Below are positions 9,801 through 17,430 of a stretch of 64,000 nt of DNA, piece by piece. Below the pieces are notes generated by a model. The model worked only from the letters and a program-made list of their open reading frames with translations, was not told where the DNA came from and did no database searches. The DNA comes from HXMU1420-13 sp965601825 (GTDB lineage Bacteria > Bacteroidota > Rhodothermia > Balneolales > Balneolaceae): positions 806,001 to 870,000 of the forward strand of contig OZ271839.1 of the NCBI GenBank assembly GCA_965601825.1, written 5' to 3'. The translations under genes were made by a program, and so were the position numbers. Position 1 is the stretch's first letter. The number at the start of each line of letters is the position of its first letter.

Positions 9801-9996
9801 AAACAACAAATTGGCGGCATTAAAAAGCACGGTCATGACGGGTTTTGGTCGACCAACTGCTCAACAATATGCAGTTTTTGAAGATTTAGCTGCTAAAGTG
9901 GATGTGCAATTGGATAAGCTAAATGCTATTTGGAATGGTGAATATGAACAGATGGTAGAAGAAATTGAAAACCCAGCAGTACCGATCAATCGATAA
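6811..9996 (+). CDS. Large exported BNR/sortilin-type beta-propeller protein
   Basis: 1061 residues with a signal peptide (1-24, ending QPTQAQ). From about residue 50 to 720 it contains many BNR/Asp-box-like repeats of the form S.DGG.TW (GGVYKTVDGGNTWENV, YRSTDAGKTWQYL, YKTTDGGKTWNKV, FKSTDGGESWTEI, FRSEDAGETWRRV), as in VPS10/sortilin-type propellers and the so-called glycosyl hydrolase proteins of Bacteroidota. A C-terminal region (about 930-1040) is predicted to be helical, with heptad-like leucines. No glycosidase active site can be recognised, so the hydrolase name is only a label. It has its own leader after a terminator; an AGGG stretch lies about 10 bases before ATG. Confidence 0.85.
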   Translation: MKRFYSVLTLCILSVILIQPTQAQIFGHGAETNKPKFEDQMFQDLEYREIGPFRGGRSVAVAGHDDQPYIYYVGYTGGGVYKTVDGGNTWENVTDGYFRTGSVGAIDVADSDPNVIYVGMGETDIRGNMSAGDGMYRSTDAGKTWQYLGLGNTQFIGDIEIHPTNPDVAWVAAMGKLFGNVESDKRGVYKTTDGGKTWNKVLYRDNKTGAVDIAVDPNNPRILYAAMWEAYRTEHEMSSGGEGSGLFKSTDGGESWTEITRNVGMPKGMVGKIGVSVSPVNSDRVFAIVENARGGGLFRSEDAGETWRRVSANRNLRQRAWYYSKVIADTKDENVVYVLNVGFWKSIDGGQNFSRIRTPHADHHDLWIANNNPERMVIGDDGGGQVTYNGGRTWTSYHTSATAQIYQVAVDNQFPYMIYGAQQDNSTFAIMSRTNQSGINEDDWWRVAGCESGYIAVDPDNHDVTYGGCYGGSLSRYDAGLRLNDRIDIWPDNPMGAGADQLKYRFQWTFPIIVSPHNSDVLYATSQHVHRSTDEGMSWEDISPDLTRNDKSKQIESGGPITKDDTSVEYYNTIFTFVESEIEPGLLWVGTDDGLIHISRDNGETWDDVTPRGLPESLISILDASQHDPGTAYFAATRYKFGEFQPMIYRTTNYGRSWDKITDGIPEMDFTRVVREDPNKSGLLYAGTETGVYVSFNAGDDWQPLQMNLPAVPITDLAVHKRDKDLIVATQGRSFWVLDDLPVLHQMTDNIAKADHHLFDPEDAYLFGGSRGGSALTGQNPENGAVVYFKLDEAQEEEIKLEFMDMRGNTIQTYSSTEDSRGRAVRESPLFFEEEDRTRPTVVPNKPGLNKFVWNLRYPGVTNLDGRQILWAGNTSGPMAVPGTYTVRMHIGDEMVAEQQFEVMKDPRLVDITQEDLIAQFELVQTINAKLDTTHKSINRIRLAMEEMKTMADEIEGNEELTTRLKELSTTVSEIENELVQTKAEAIQDVLNFPIKLNNKLAALKSTVMTGFGRPTAQQYAVFEDLAAKVDVQLDKLNAIWNGEYEQMVEEIENPAVPINR

Positions 9997-10019
9997 TTGA
10001 ATTTCTTATTGAGATAAAG

Positions 10020-10048
10020 CCACTTTCAGAAATGGAAGTGGATTTTTT
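10020..10048 (+). terminator. Rho-independent terminator after the BNR-repeat gene
   Basis: An 8-base-pair stem (CCACTTTC with GGAAGTGG, one G-T pair), a 6-base loop and a run of six T after one A. Confidence 0.75.
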
Positions 10049-10110
10049 GTTTATGCTCATTGGCAATGTAGCCCCCGCTGGTTTTTTTATTCCTTAATAG
10101 ATTCGCAAGA

Positions 10111-10183
10111 TCCGGAAACGAGTTCAGGATGACAAACCTGTAATACAACCGCTATCGTCATGCTGAATTTAATTCAGCATCTT
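10111..10183. repeat. REP-like intergenic inverted repeats
   Basis: The 11-mers TTCAGGATGAC (10123-10133) and GTCATGCTGAA (10157-10167) are inverted copies differing at one base. The second is part of a near-perfect palindrome, GCTGAATTTAATTCAGC. The same 11-mer family forms the ends of an element at 37739-37831, so this is a dispersed chromosomal repeat. It lies in the 200-base convergent gap between the BNR-repeat and mscS genes. Confidence 0.6.
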
Positions 10184-10200
10184 TGTGAATCTCATAACTC

Positions 10201-11178
10201 TCAGTTTTCATCTCTTTTCGGTATCTCATTCCTAAAATTAATATCTCTCTGTGGGAATGGAATTTCGATATCGTATTCTTCAAACTTTCGAACAATCGCC
10301 TGATTTAGTTCATCCAGCACAATGTATTTATCTCGTACATTGGGGATCATGACCAGCAATTTCATGTTCCAGGCAGAATCTCCAAAACTACGAAGTTGAA
10401 CACGATGTCTAGGTTTTGCTAGTACATTTTTACTTTCAGTAGCAACTTCATCTAGTGCTTTTAGAACCGTGTCTAAGTCCGAATTGTATGACACTCCTAC
10501 ATCTACAATCAGAACAAAACTTGGGTCTCCGTGTGAATAGTTAATCACATCTTTACTCACAAACTCACTGTTCGGAACAATGATGGAGATGTTATCCATG
10601 GTCCTGATCATGGTCGACCGAATGTTGATTTCTTCCACATCCCCTTCAATACCATTTACCTCTACCCGATCACCAACACTAATGGGTCGTTCAAAAAGTA
10701 CAATCAATCCTGATATGAAATTCGAAGTGATGTTCTGTAAACCAAAACCAATACCAACAGAAAGGAAACCAAAAACAACCGCAAGCCCAGTTAGATCAAC
10801 CCCTAAAAATTGAAAAGACACAAACAAACCGATGATCACAATGGTGTACTGCGACATCCTTGCCAGCGTATACCGCAAGCCGGAATCACTAATAAAACGA
10901 GGAAGGATTTTATCTCCTAATAATCGCTTCATAAAGGAACCCAGATAGGTAAATCCAATGATGAAGAGAATAAAAATGATGATCGATAGAAAAGTTACCG
11001 GCGTATCAGCAATTTTGAATAAAGTGACCTGCAGAAAATCACTGATATAATTAAAAGTCTCGCCAATCGAATAATCTGTTGGGTCTGGAATATTTAGCAG
11101 AGTATCAACCTGAATGAGAGCAGAATCGGGTTGAATGGTTGCAAGCGAGTCGGATTGAGCTTCTTGGAGGTTTTTCAT
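10201..11178 (-). CDS. Small-conductance mechanosensitive channel, MscS family
   Basis: 325 residues, inner membrane; opens under membrane tension to release solutes during hypo-osmotic shock. After a polar N-terminus, spans are visible at about 62-82, 105-125 and 130-165. The pore helix and beta domain have the family pattern: GLAVVFGFLSVGIGFGLQNITSNFISGLIVLFERPISVGDRVEV. The C-terminal alpha/beta domain follows (DVGVSYNSDLDTVL, IPFPQRDI). A terminator for glgP lies just upstream, so mscS is a separate transcription unit. Identification is firm; the exact subfamily is not. Confidence 0.93.
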   Translation of the reverse strand: MKNLQEAQSDSLATIQPDSALIQVDTLLNIPDPTDYSIGETFNYISDFLQVTLFKIADTPVTFLSIIIFILFIIGFTYLGSFMKRLLGDKILPRFISDSGLRYTLARMSQYTIVIIGLFVSFQFLGVDLTGLAVVFGFLSVGIGFGLQNITSNFISGLIVLFERPISVGDRVEVNGIEGDVEEINIRSTMIRTMDNISIIVPNSEFVSKDVINYSHGDPSFVLIVDVGVSYNSDLDTVLKALDEVATESKNVLAKPRHRVQLRSFGDSAWNMKLLVMIPNVRDKYIVLDELNQAIVRKFEEYDIEIPFPQRDINFRNEIPKRDEN

Positions 11179-11200
11179 TCTGAATAATTTGCATCAATAT

Positions 11201-11238
11201 AAAAAAAGCCGAAACAGATGAAATTCTATTTCGGCTTT
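11201..11238 (-). terminator. Rho-independent terminator after glgP
   Basis: A perfect 10-base-pair stem (AAAGCCGAAA with TTTCGGCTTT) with a 14-base loop; read on the minus strand it is followed by a run of T. It separates glgP from mscS. Confidence 0.8.
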
Positions 11239-11263
11239 AAATTCAAATCGAAAATAAAATGAA

Positions 11264-13744
11264 TTATTCTGGCATAGAAACGTAATCAGATTGCCAAATT
11301 TCATCGTTGTAATCTTTGATCGTTCTGTCACTCGAGAACTTACCAACTTTGGCAACGTTAATGATCGCTTTACGCATCCATTCATCCTGATCAGCAAATA
11401 GTTTTTCAACCTTTTCCTGCTCTTTAACATATGCTTCGTAGTCAGCCAGAACCATGAAATAATCATTTTCGTGAAGCAAAGCATTGATGATTGGATCGAA
11501 TAAATGTTTGTCTTCCGGTGAGAAGAATCCATTTTTAATTTGATCCAAAGCTCGCTTCAATTCCGCATTACCATGGTAATATGTTTTTGAATCGTAACCA
11601 GATCGACGAAGCTCTTGAACATCTTCCACTGTAAGTCCGAAGATGAAGATATTATCATCACCCACTTCTTCTTTAATTTCAACATTGGCGCCATCAAGGG
11701 TTCCAATAGTTAACGCACCATTCAAAGCGAACTTCATATTACCTGTTCCCGATGCCTCCATTCCAGCGGTAGATATCTGCTCTGATAAGTCAGCTGCAGG
11801 GATCATAATCTCAGCAAGTGTTACTCGGTAGTTATCTAAGAAAACACACTTTAGTTTATCTTTTACGTCTGGATCGTTGTTCACAACCTCAGCAACAGCA
11901 TTAATCAACTTGATATGCATTTTTGCCATCGCATAACCCGGAGCCGCTTTACCACCGAAAATTACTGTACGTGGAGCAACCTTAAGATTCGGGTTTTCTT
12001 TGATGCGATTATAAAGCGTAATCACATGCAAAGCAGCCATCAACTGACGCTTGTATTCATGAATTCGCTTGATCTGAATATCGAATAAAGAATTTGGATC
12101 TACTTCAATACCTTGCGTTTCCTGAATGTAATCAGCTAATCGCTTCTTATTAGCAAGTTTAATCTCAGCAAATTTCTTACGAAATTTTGCATCATCAGCA
12201 TAAGCCTCAAGTTTTTGAAGCTTATCAAGGTCGGTTACCCAATCTTCACCAATATTTTCGCTAATTAAAGCTGATAACTCAACATTACACTGCTTCAACC
12301 AACGACGAGGAGTAATTCCATTTGTCTTGTTTGTAAACTTATCTGGGTAAAGTTCATTAAAGTCATGGAACATACTCTCCACTAATAAACGAGAGTGCAA
12401 TGCAGCAACTCCATTTACTTTGTGAGAACCTACAATACCTAAATGAGCCATATGCACTACAGGATGTTCACCTTCTCCGACAATGCTCATTTTACCCATG
12501 CGATACTTGTCATCACCAAATTTCACTTTGATCTCGTCCATGAATCGACGATTGATCTCATAAATGATATTTAAGTGGCGCGGTAGTAGGTTTCGCATTA
12601 ATGAAACCGGCCATTTTTCCAGAGCTTCAGGCAGAAGCGTATGGTTTGTGTAGGCCATTGTCTTCGTCGTAATATCCCAGGCTTGATCCCATTCCATATC
12701 TACTTCATCAAGAAGCACACGCATTAGTTCAGGGATGGCAAGGTTTGGATGAGTGTCATTACACTGGACTGCAACTTTTTCGGGTAACTTAGTCCAGTCA
12801 TCGGTCTGATTTTTAAATCGACGGATGATATCCTGCATCGAAGCTGCAACCAGGAAGTATTCTTGTTTTAATCTCAGTTCCTGACCAACAAATACTTTGT
12901 CATTTGGATAAAGAACGCGCGTAATGTTTTGCTCCAATTGATTTTCACGAACTGCATCAATGTATTGCCCTTGATTGAAGCTATGCAGATCAAGTGCTGT
13001 ATCGGATTCAGCTTTCCATAGTCGAAGGTTATTTACAATGTTATTATCATAACCGGGAATCATGGTATCATAAGCAACGGCAAGCACTTTTTCAGTATTT
13101 TCCCATTTATAATCAATGCCACCACCCGATTTTGGAATCATGTGTTGATGACCATAAAACTCTACTGGATATTGAATTTTAGGTCGAACTATATCCCAAG
13201 GATTTCCATATCTCAACCATAAATCGGGTTTTTCGATTTGATATCCGTTTTCAACTTTCTGATAGAAAATTCCATAGTCATATCGAAGTCCGTAACCAGT
13301 AGCGGGAACTCCTAAAGTTGCCATAGAATCGAGAAAACAAGCTGCTAATCTACCTAAGCCACCGTTACCAAGTCCGGCATCCCATTCGGCATTTTTAAGA
13401 TCATCGTAGTCTAAGCCTAAATCAGCACATGCGTCGGCTACTTCTTGTTGCACATCTAGGTTTACAACCATGTTATCGAGTAGGCGTCCAATCAGGTACT
13501 CCATCGACAAATAATAAACACGCTTTACACCGGAATGATGGTAATGCTGTTGTGTGGTAATCCACTTATCATGTAAGCGATCGATTAAGGTTAAAACCAC
13601 ACTTCGATATTCATCCCACGGAGTTCTTGAGAACTCATCTTTTGCCAGTGTATGGCGGATATGTAATTTGATATCCTCTCTGAGTGATTCTTTATTTAGT
13701 CCTGTGCGAACTTCAACCTCAGATAAATTCTTTTTCTTTGCCAT
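11264..13744 (-). CDS. glgP: Glycogen/starch/alpha-glucan phosphorylase
   Basis: 826 residues, the usual family length. Releases glucose-1-phosphate from alpha-1,4-glucans with phosphate, using pyridoxal phosphate. Seen: YLSMEYLIGR near the N-terminus, GLGNGGLGRLAACFLDS, CNDTHPNLAIPELMR, TNKTNGITPRRWL, and the PLP-lysine signature EASGTGNMKFALNGA at about residue 670. It starts 61 bases after ispE ends; that gap holds a perfect LacI-type palindrome 25 bases before the ATG, suggesting control by a sugar-responsive repressor. Its partner genes glgB, malQ and a GT5 gene are 10 kb away. Confidence 0.97.
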   Translation of the reverse strand: MAKKKNLSEVEVRTGLNKESLREDIKLHIRHTLAKDEFSRTPWDEYRSVVLTLIDRLHDKWITTQQHYHHSGVKRVYYLSMEYLIGRLLDNMVVNLDVQQEVADACADLGLDYDDLKNAEWDAGLGNGGLGRLAACFLDSMATLGVPATGYGLRYDYGIFYQKVENGYQIEKPDLWLRYGNPWDIVRPKIQYPVEFYGHQHMIPKSGGGIDYKWENTEKVLAVAYDTMIPGYDNNIVNNLRLWKAESDTALDLHSFNQGQYIDAVRENQLEQNITRVLYPNDKVFVGQELRLKQEYFLVAASMQDIIRRFKNQTDDWTKLPEKVAVQCNDTHPNLAIPELMRVLLDEVDMEWDQAWDITTKTMAYTNHTLLPEALEKWPVSLMRNLLPRHLNIIYEINRRFMDEIKVKFGDDKYRMGKMSIVGEGEHPVVHMAHLGIVGSHKVNGVAALHSRLLVESMFHDFNELYPDKFTNKTNGITPRRWLKQCNVELSALISENIGEDWVTDLDKLQKLEAYADDAKFRKKFAEIKLANKKRLADYIQETQGIEVDPNSLFDIQIKRIHEYKRQLMAALHVITLYNRIKENPNLKVAPRTVIFGGKAAPGYAMAKMHIKLINAVAEVVNNDPDVKDKLKCVFLDNYRVTLAEIMIPAADLSEQISTAGMEASGTGNMKFALNGALTIGTLDGANVEIKEEVGDDNIFIFGLTVEDVQELRRSGYDSKTYYHGNAELKRALDQIKNGFFSPEDKHLFDPIINALLHENDYFMVLADYEAYVKEQEKVEKLFADQDEWMRKAIINVAKVGKFSSDRTIKDYNDEIWQSDYVSMPE

Positions 13745-13769
13745 TCTAGTTCAATTTCTACTTTTTAAT

Positions 13770-13781
13770 GTAAGCGCTTAC
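13770..13781. promoter_or_regulatory. Candidate LacI-family operator upstream of glgP
   Basis: Perfect 12-base palindrome GTAAGCGCTTAC with a central CG, in the context TGTAAGCGCTTACT, which matches the general form of LacI/GalR-family and cre-type operators. It lies 25 bases before the glgP start (minus strand), in the short gap after ispE. The regulator is not encoded in this window. Confidence 0.5.
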
Positions 13782-13805
13782 TTTCGCGTTGTAATTTATA
13801 AGTAT

Positions 13806-14681
13806 TTAATTTTCTTTTTGATATACTCCAAGATCTGGAGAAAACCCAGGTCGGGTCAGATTTACAGGAAAATTCAAACTATGAAACGATTCATAGGCGT
13901 CAATAGCAACAAAATCCTGCAAAAAAATGCCAAAAACACTGGAACCGCTACCACTCATACAGGCATAGGTTGCCCCATAATCGTAGAATTGATCTTTAAG
14001 ATTTCCTACCAATTCCAATCGTGGGAAAACGGCAGGTTCTAAATCATTTTGTAGGAGATAATTCCACTCTTCAATTTCTTGCTCAATTAACAAGTTTCGC
14101 AATGAGAAATCCGGTTCAGGATTTGGAATACAGTTTTGATAAGCCTCAGGTGTAGAACTGAAGACGTCAGGAAAAACAGTGATGATATGTGCATTAGGTT
14201 GGATATCCAGAAACTCAATTTCATCGCCGAAACCTGTACCAATTCCAGCTTTTCCATGAACAAAAAATGGGACATCCGCCCCTAGTTTTTTACCTAGCAA
14301 TGCAAGGTCTTCAATAGATAAACCGAGGTTTGAGATTTTATTCAACATTCTGAGTGTAGTGGCCGCATTACTGCTTCCTCCTCCTAACCCAGCACCTGCC
14401 GGGATTCGTTTATCAACATAAATGCTAAATTCATCTCGCAAACCTGCCTCAGATTGCAATAGCTTTATTGCTCGCACAATAAGGTTACTATCATCGACAG
14501 GAATTTTTGGGTCGCTCGTTTCAAGATTCATGGCAGAGGACGGGCGAACTTCAAACCTATCATTCCATTCTATAAAGCAAAAACCGGTTTCGATTGTATG
14601 ATATCCATTAGGTAAACGCTCCAATACATTTAGACCAAGATTTATCTTAGCATAAGAATTCGATACCCACAATTCACTCAT
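13806..14681 (-). CDS. ispE: 4-diphosphocytidyl-2-C-methyl-D-erythritol kinase
   Basis: 291 residues, GHMP-kinase family, cytoplasmic. Phosphorylates CDP-methylerythritol in the non-mevalonate isoprenoid pathway. Seen: the N-terminal SYAKINLGLNVLERLPNGYH, the GHMP ATP-binding loop PAGAGLGGGSSNAATTLRML at about residues 90-108, GADVPFFVHGKA, and the C-terminal glycine-rich MSGSGSSVFGIF. Length is normal. It lies upstream of glgP in the same direction, but the operator-like palindrome between them suggests glgP has its own promoter. Confidence 0.95.
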   Translation of the reverse strand: MSELWVSNSYAKINLGLNVLERLPNGYHTIETGFCFIEWNDRFEVRPSSAMNLETSDPKIPVDDSNLIVRAIKLLQSEAGLRDEFSIYVDKRIPAGAGLGGGSSNAATTLRMLNKISNLGLSIEDLALLGKKLGADVPFFVHGKAGIGTGFGDEIEFLDIQPNAHIITVFPDVFSSTPEAYQNCIPNPEPDFSLRNLLIEQEIEEWNYLLQNDLEPAVFPRLELVGNLKDQFYDYGATYACMSGSGSSVFGIFLQDFVAIDAYESFHSLNFPVNLTRPGFSPDLGVYQKEN

Positions 14682-14782
14682 TTCTTGATTTGGTTACAAT
14701 GTGATATAGTTACAAAGCAGCAGAGTATTGAATCCGAGTGCTTTATCACTCTGTAACTCTGAATCTTTGTTACTCATAATGT

Positions 14783-16222
14783 TTATTTATTGACTGATTT
14801 ACCAGATACACCTAGAAAGTCATTTTTTCGCTCAAGCATATACTCAAAAGCAGCATCATGATCGTTTGGAATATCTCCGTTTAAGATAGCTTCTTTAACT
14901 GCGTTTTTGATGTTGCCCACAACAATACTCGGTGGAATTTGGAGTGCTTCCATAATTTCTTCACCAGTTAAAGGATTCTTCCAATTTCGGATATGATCCT
15001 TTTTTTCAACTTCAACGATTTTCTTTTCCACTTTGGTGAAGTTGTTTTGATACTTCTTCACTTTGAATTTGTTTTTGCTGGTAATATCCGCTCGGCATAG
15101 AGCCATTAAGTCATCAATGTCGTCACCAGCATCAAAAATAAGTCGACGAATCGCGCTATCACTTACAATATCTGAAACTAAAGCAATTGGACGAAGATGA
15201 AGACGAACTAACTTCTGGACATATTTCATGCGTTCATCAAGTGGAAGTCCGAGTCTCTTAAAGATGCGATATGTCCATTTTGCACCTAATGCATCATGAC
15301 CGTGAAAAGTCCACCCAATTCCCTCTTCAAACTTTTGGGTTGGTGGTTTTGCGATATCATGCATGATTGCTGCCCAACGAAGCCAAAGATTATTGCTTGC
15401 TTCAGCTACATTATCCAACACTTCAAGTGTATGCCAGAAATTATCTTTATGTCGATGACCATTAACCTCCTGGACACCTTGTAAGTTGTGCATCTCCGGG
15501 AAAAACTGTTTAAGCAGACCAGTTTTATAAAGGAGACCGAATCCAATAGATGGTTTCTTAGACATTACAATTTTATTCAACTCATCCAGAATTCGTTCTT
15601 TTGAAATGATTTCTAAACGAGAAGCCATTTTTTGAATGGATTTGAAGGTCTCATCAGCGATTTCAAAGCCAAGTTGACTCGCAAAACGTACCGCTCGCAT
15701 CATCCGAAGTGGATCGTCATCAAATGTTTTATCTGGGTCAATGGGCGTACGGATTATCTGTTTTTTCAAATCTGCTAATCCGCCAAATGGGTCATTTAAT
15801 ACACCAAAGTCCTCCTCATTCAGAGACCATGACATTGCATTGATGGTTAAATCTCTTCTTTCCTGATCGTCTTGAAGGGTGCCATCTTCTACAATTGGTT
15901 TTCTTGAGTCACGCCTATAGCTTTCTTTTCGGGCTCCAACAAATTCAAGCTCAAGATTTCCTTTTTTAATTTGAGCGGTCCCAAACTGCTTGAACACCGA
16001 TAAGTGAGACGCAGGAATAGCTTTATGCACTAATTGTGCAAGTTGAATTCCAGACCCGAGTGTAACAAAATCGATGTCTGGTTCTTCTTTCAAACGATCT
16101 AAATAATAATCCCGAACATATCCACCTACTACAAAAACAGGTTGATTGAGTTCTTTTCCTGCTTTGGAAATAACTTCAAACACTTTTTGGTGTGTAGATG
16201 GAATCTGATGTACAAAATTCAT
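14783..16222 (-). CDS. tRNA nucleotidyltransferase / poly(A) polymerase family protein with HD domain
   Basis: About 479 residues from the ATG at 16222; in-frame ATGs at 16228 and 16249 would add 2 or 9 residues and cannot be excluded. Seen: class II nucleotidyltransferase motif VFVVGGYVRDYYLDR with PDIDFVT, RRDLTINAMSWSL, DPLRMMRAVRFASQLGF, then an HD domain (RWAAIMHDIAKPPT, HGHDALGAKW). This is the architecture of bacterial CCA-adding enzymes with an HD domain, which complete or repair the tRNA 3' end. Poly(A) polymerase or A-adding activity cannot be separated by eye. It is divergent from the uspA-like gene, with about 95 bases between. Confidence 0.93.
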   Translation of the reverse strand: MNFVHQIPSTHQKVFEVISKAGKELNQPVFVVGGYVRDYYLDRLKEEPDIDFVTLGSGIQLAQLVHKAIPASHLSVFKQFGTAQIKKGNLELEFVGARKESYRRDSRKPIVEDGTLQDDQERRDLTINAMSWSLNEEDFGVLNDPFGGLADLKKQIIRTPIDPDKTFDDDPLRMMRAVRFASQLGFEIADETFKSIQKMASRLEIISKERILDELNKIVMSKKPSIGFGLLYKTGLLKQFFPEMHNLQGVQEVNGHRHKDNFWHTLEVLDNVAEASNNLWLRWAAIMHDIAKPPTQKFEEGIGWTFHGHDALGAKWTYRIFKRLGLPLDERMKYVQKLVRLHLRPIALVSDIVSDSAIRRLIFDAGDDIDDLMALCRADITSKNKFKVKKYQNNFTKVEKKIVEVEKKDHIRNWKNPLTGEEIMEALQIPPSIVVGNIKNAVKEAILNGDIPNDHDAAFEYMLERKNDFLGVSGKSVNK

Positions 16223-16317
16223 AGCCATAAAAGATAGGAATGAATACATTCGGTTTCATTGTGATGTTTAGGAATTTGTATTTTCTTTGGTCGATCTATT
16301 AAAACTGGTATACGGAT

Positions 16318-16719
16318 ATGAAATTTCCATCTAAATGGTTGATTGCAACAAATGGCACAAAGTATGCGAGCATAGCTGTTAAACATGCTGGTGCAATGAG
16401 CGCAGAGTTTAAAGAAAAACCAATTGTCACCATTCTTGTGGTTGCAAATACTGCTGATGATGAAGAAGCTGCTCTCGGAATCGTTGAAATGGCGAAATAT
16501 TTATTTGAAGATGAAGGTCAAAATATCGTGGAACCTAATCTAGAAGTAAGAATTGGTAAGCCTGGCGAAACCATTGTTGATACAGCAAAAAAACTTGATT
16601 GTGATCAGATTTTTATTGGTGGTGCAGACTTTAAATGGGATATCAACGATGACAGTCCGGGTGGAGTGAGTAACTATATCATCGCAAACTTTGACGGCAC
16701 GATTACTGTAGTTAAATGA
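16318..16719 (+). CDS. Universal stress protein, UspA family
   Basis: 133 residues, one domain. The start KWLIATNGTKYASIAVKHAGAMS fits the UspA first strand and helix (usually D.S..S..A). The C-terminal half has the VRIGKPGETIVDTAKKLDCDQIFIGG pattern. The nucleotide-binding G-2x-G-9x-G(S/T) loop is not clean (GGADFKWDINDDSPGGVSNY), so ATP binding is uncertain. Role in stress survival is known for the family only. Its stop is 3 bases from the stop of the convergent SDR gene. Confidence 0.8.
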   Translation: MKFPSKWLIATNGTKYASIAVKHAGAMSAEFKEKPIVTILVVANTADDEEAALGIVEMAKYLFEDEGQNIVEPNLEVRIGKPGETIVDTAKKLDCDQIFIGGADFKWDINDDSPGGVSNYIIANFDGTITVVK

Positions 16720-16722
16720 AAA

Positions 16723-17415
16723 TCACCAGTTAATTGGTTTTCCGTCTCTGAAAAAACCACCTGTAGGCCCATCACTGCCAAGGGCAGCAGCCCAAACTAT
16801 TCCTCGTGCCCCCTCTTCAACAGATCGTGTTGCATTCATGCCGCCCATATCTGTTCGAACCCAACCCGGGCAAATTGCATTAACTTTTATTCCATCTGAT
16901 TTCAACCTAGCTGATAATTGAATTGTAAGCACATTTAGTGCGGCTTTTGAAGCAGAATAAGCGGGAGTACCGGGAGTCATATCAGTTAACGAACCGGCAC
17001 CACTCGAGACATTCACAATTCTACCTTTTGAGCTTTTCTTTAACAGAGGTAATAGTTGAACAGTTAGTTTCCAGGGGGCAAGAAAATTTGTATTGGTTGC
17101 TTCTTCAACAATATTCCAATCAGGGTTTGATACATCATTACCAGTATCATAATGAATGCCGGCATTGTTAACTAACACATCAAGCACACCAAATTTATCC
17201 TCAATGAAATAGCTTAGTTTTTCAATGTCACTAACCAGATTAACATCTAGATGATGATAATAAACATCTTTCCCCCCTACTCTGAAAAGCTCTGCTGCAG
17301 CTTCTCCTTTTTCGTCATTTCTCCCGGTGAGAATTACTGTAAAATTCAGTTCAGTTAGCTGTTTAACGGTTTCCAGCCCAAGTCCGCGATAGGCTCCGGT
17401 TACAAGTGCAATCAT
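16723..17415 (-). CDS. Short-chain dehydrogenase/reductase
   Basis: 230 residues, classical SDR. N-terminal Rossmann motif TGAYRGLGLET (TGxxxGxG), NNAG at about residue 85-88, the catalytic Ser in VNVSSGAGS, and Tyr/Lys in YSASK, then NAICPGWVRTDM. The length and motifs resemble carbonyl-reductase-like SDRs that use NADPH, but the substrate cannot be told. It ends 3 bases from the convergent uspA-like gene and lies just downstream of the transglycosylase gene. Confidence 0.93.
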   Translation of the reverse strand: MIALVTGAYRGLGLETVKQLTELNFTVILTGRNDEKGEAAAELFRVGGKDVYYHHLDVNLVSDIEKLSYFIEDKFGVLDVLVNNAGIHYDTGNDVSNPDWNIVEEATNTNFLAPWKLTVQLLPLLKKSSKGRIVNVSSGAGSLTDMTPGTPAYSASKAALNVLTIQLSARLKSDGIKVNAICPGWVRTDMGGMNATRSVEEGARGIVWAAALGSDGPTGGFFRDGKPINW

Positions 17416-17430
17416 AAGTAGTTGGTTAGG

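Noticed and set aside
6811..9996. Glycosyl hydrolase or sialidase function for the BNR-repeat protein
   Set aside because: Only propeller repeats are seen; no catalytic motif could be recognised.
13554..14042. Plus-strand reading frame across glgP/ispE starts
   Set aside because: It overlaps two firmly identified genes and the candidate operator, and has no family resemblance.
14690..14780. Repeated GTTACA/TGTAAC words between ispE and the CCA-enzyme gene
   Set aside because: Arms are short and far apart; no clear structure or known element.
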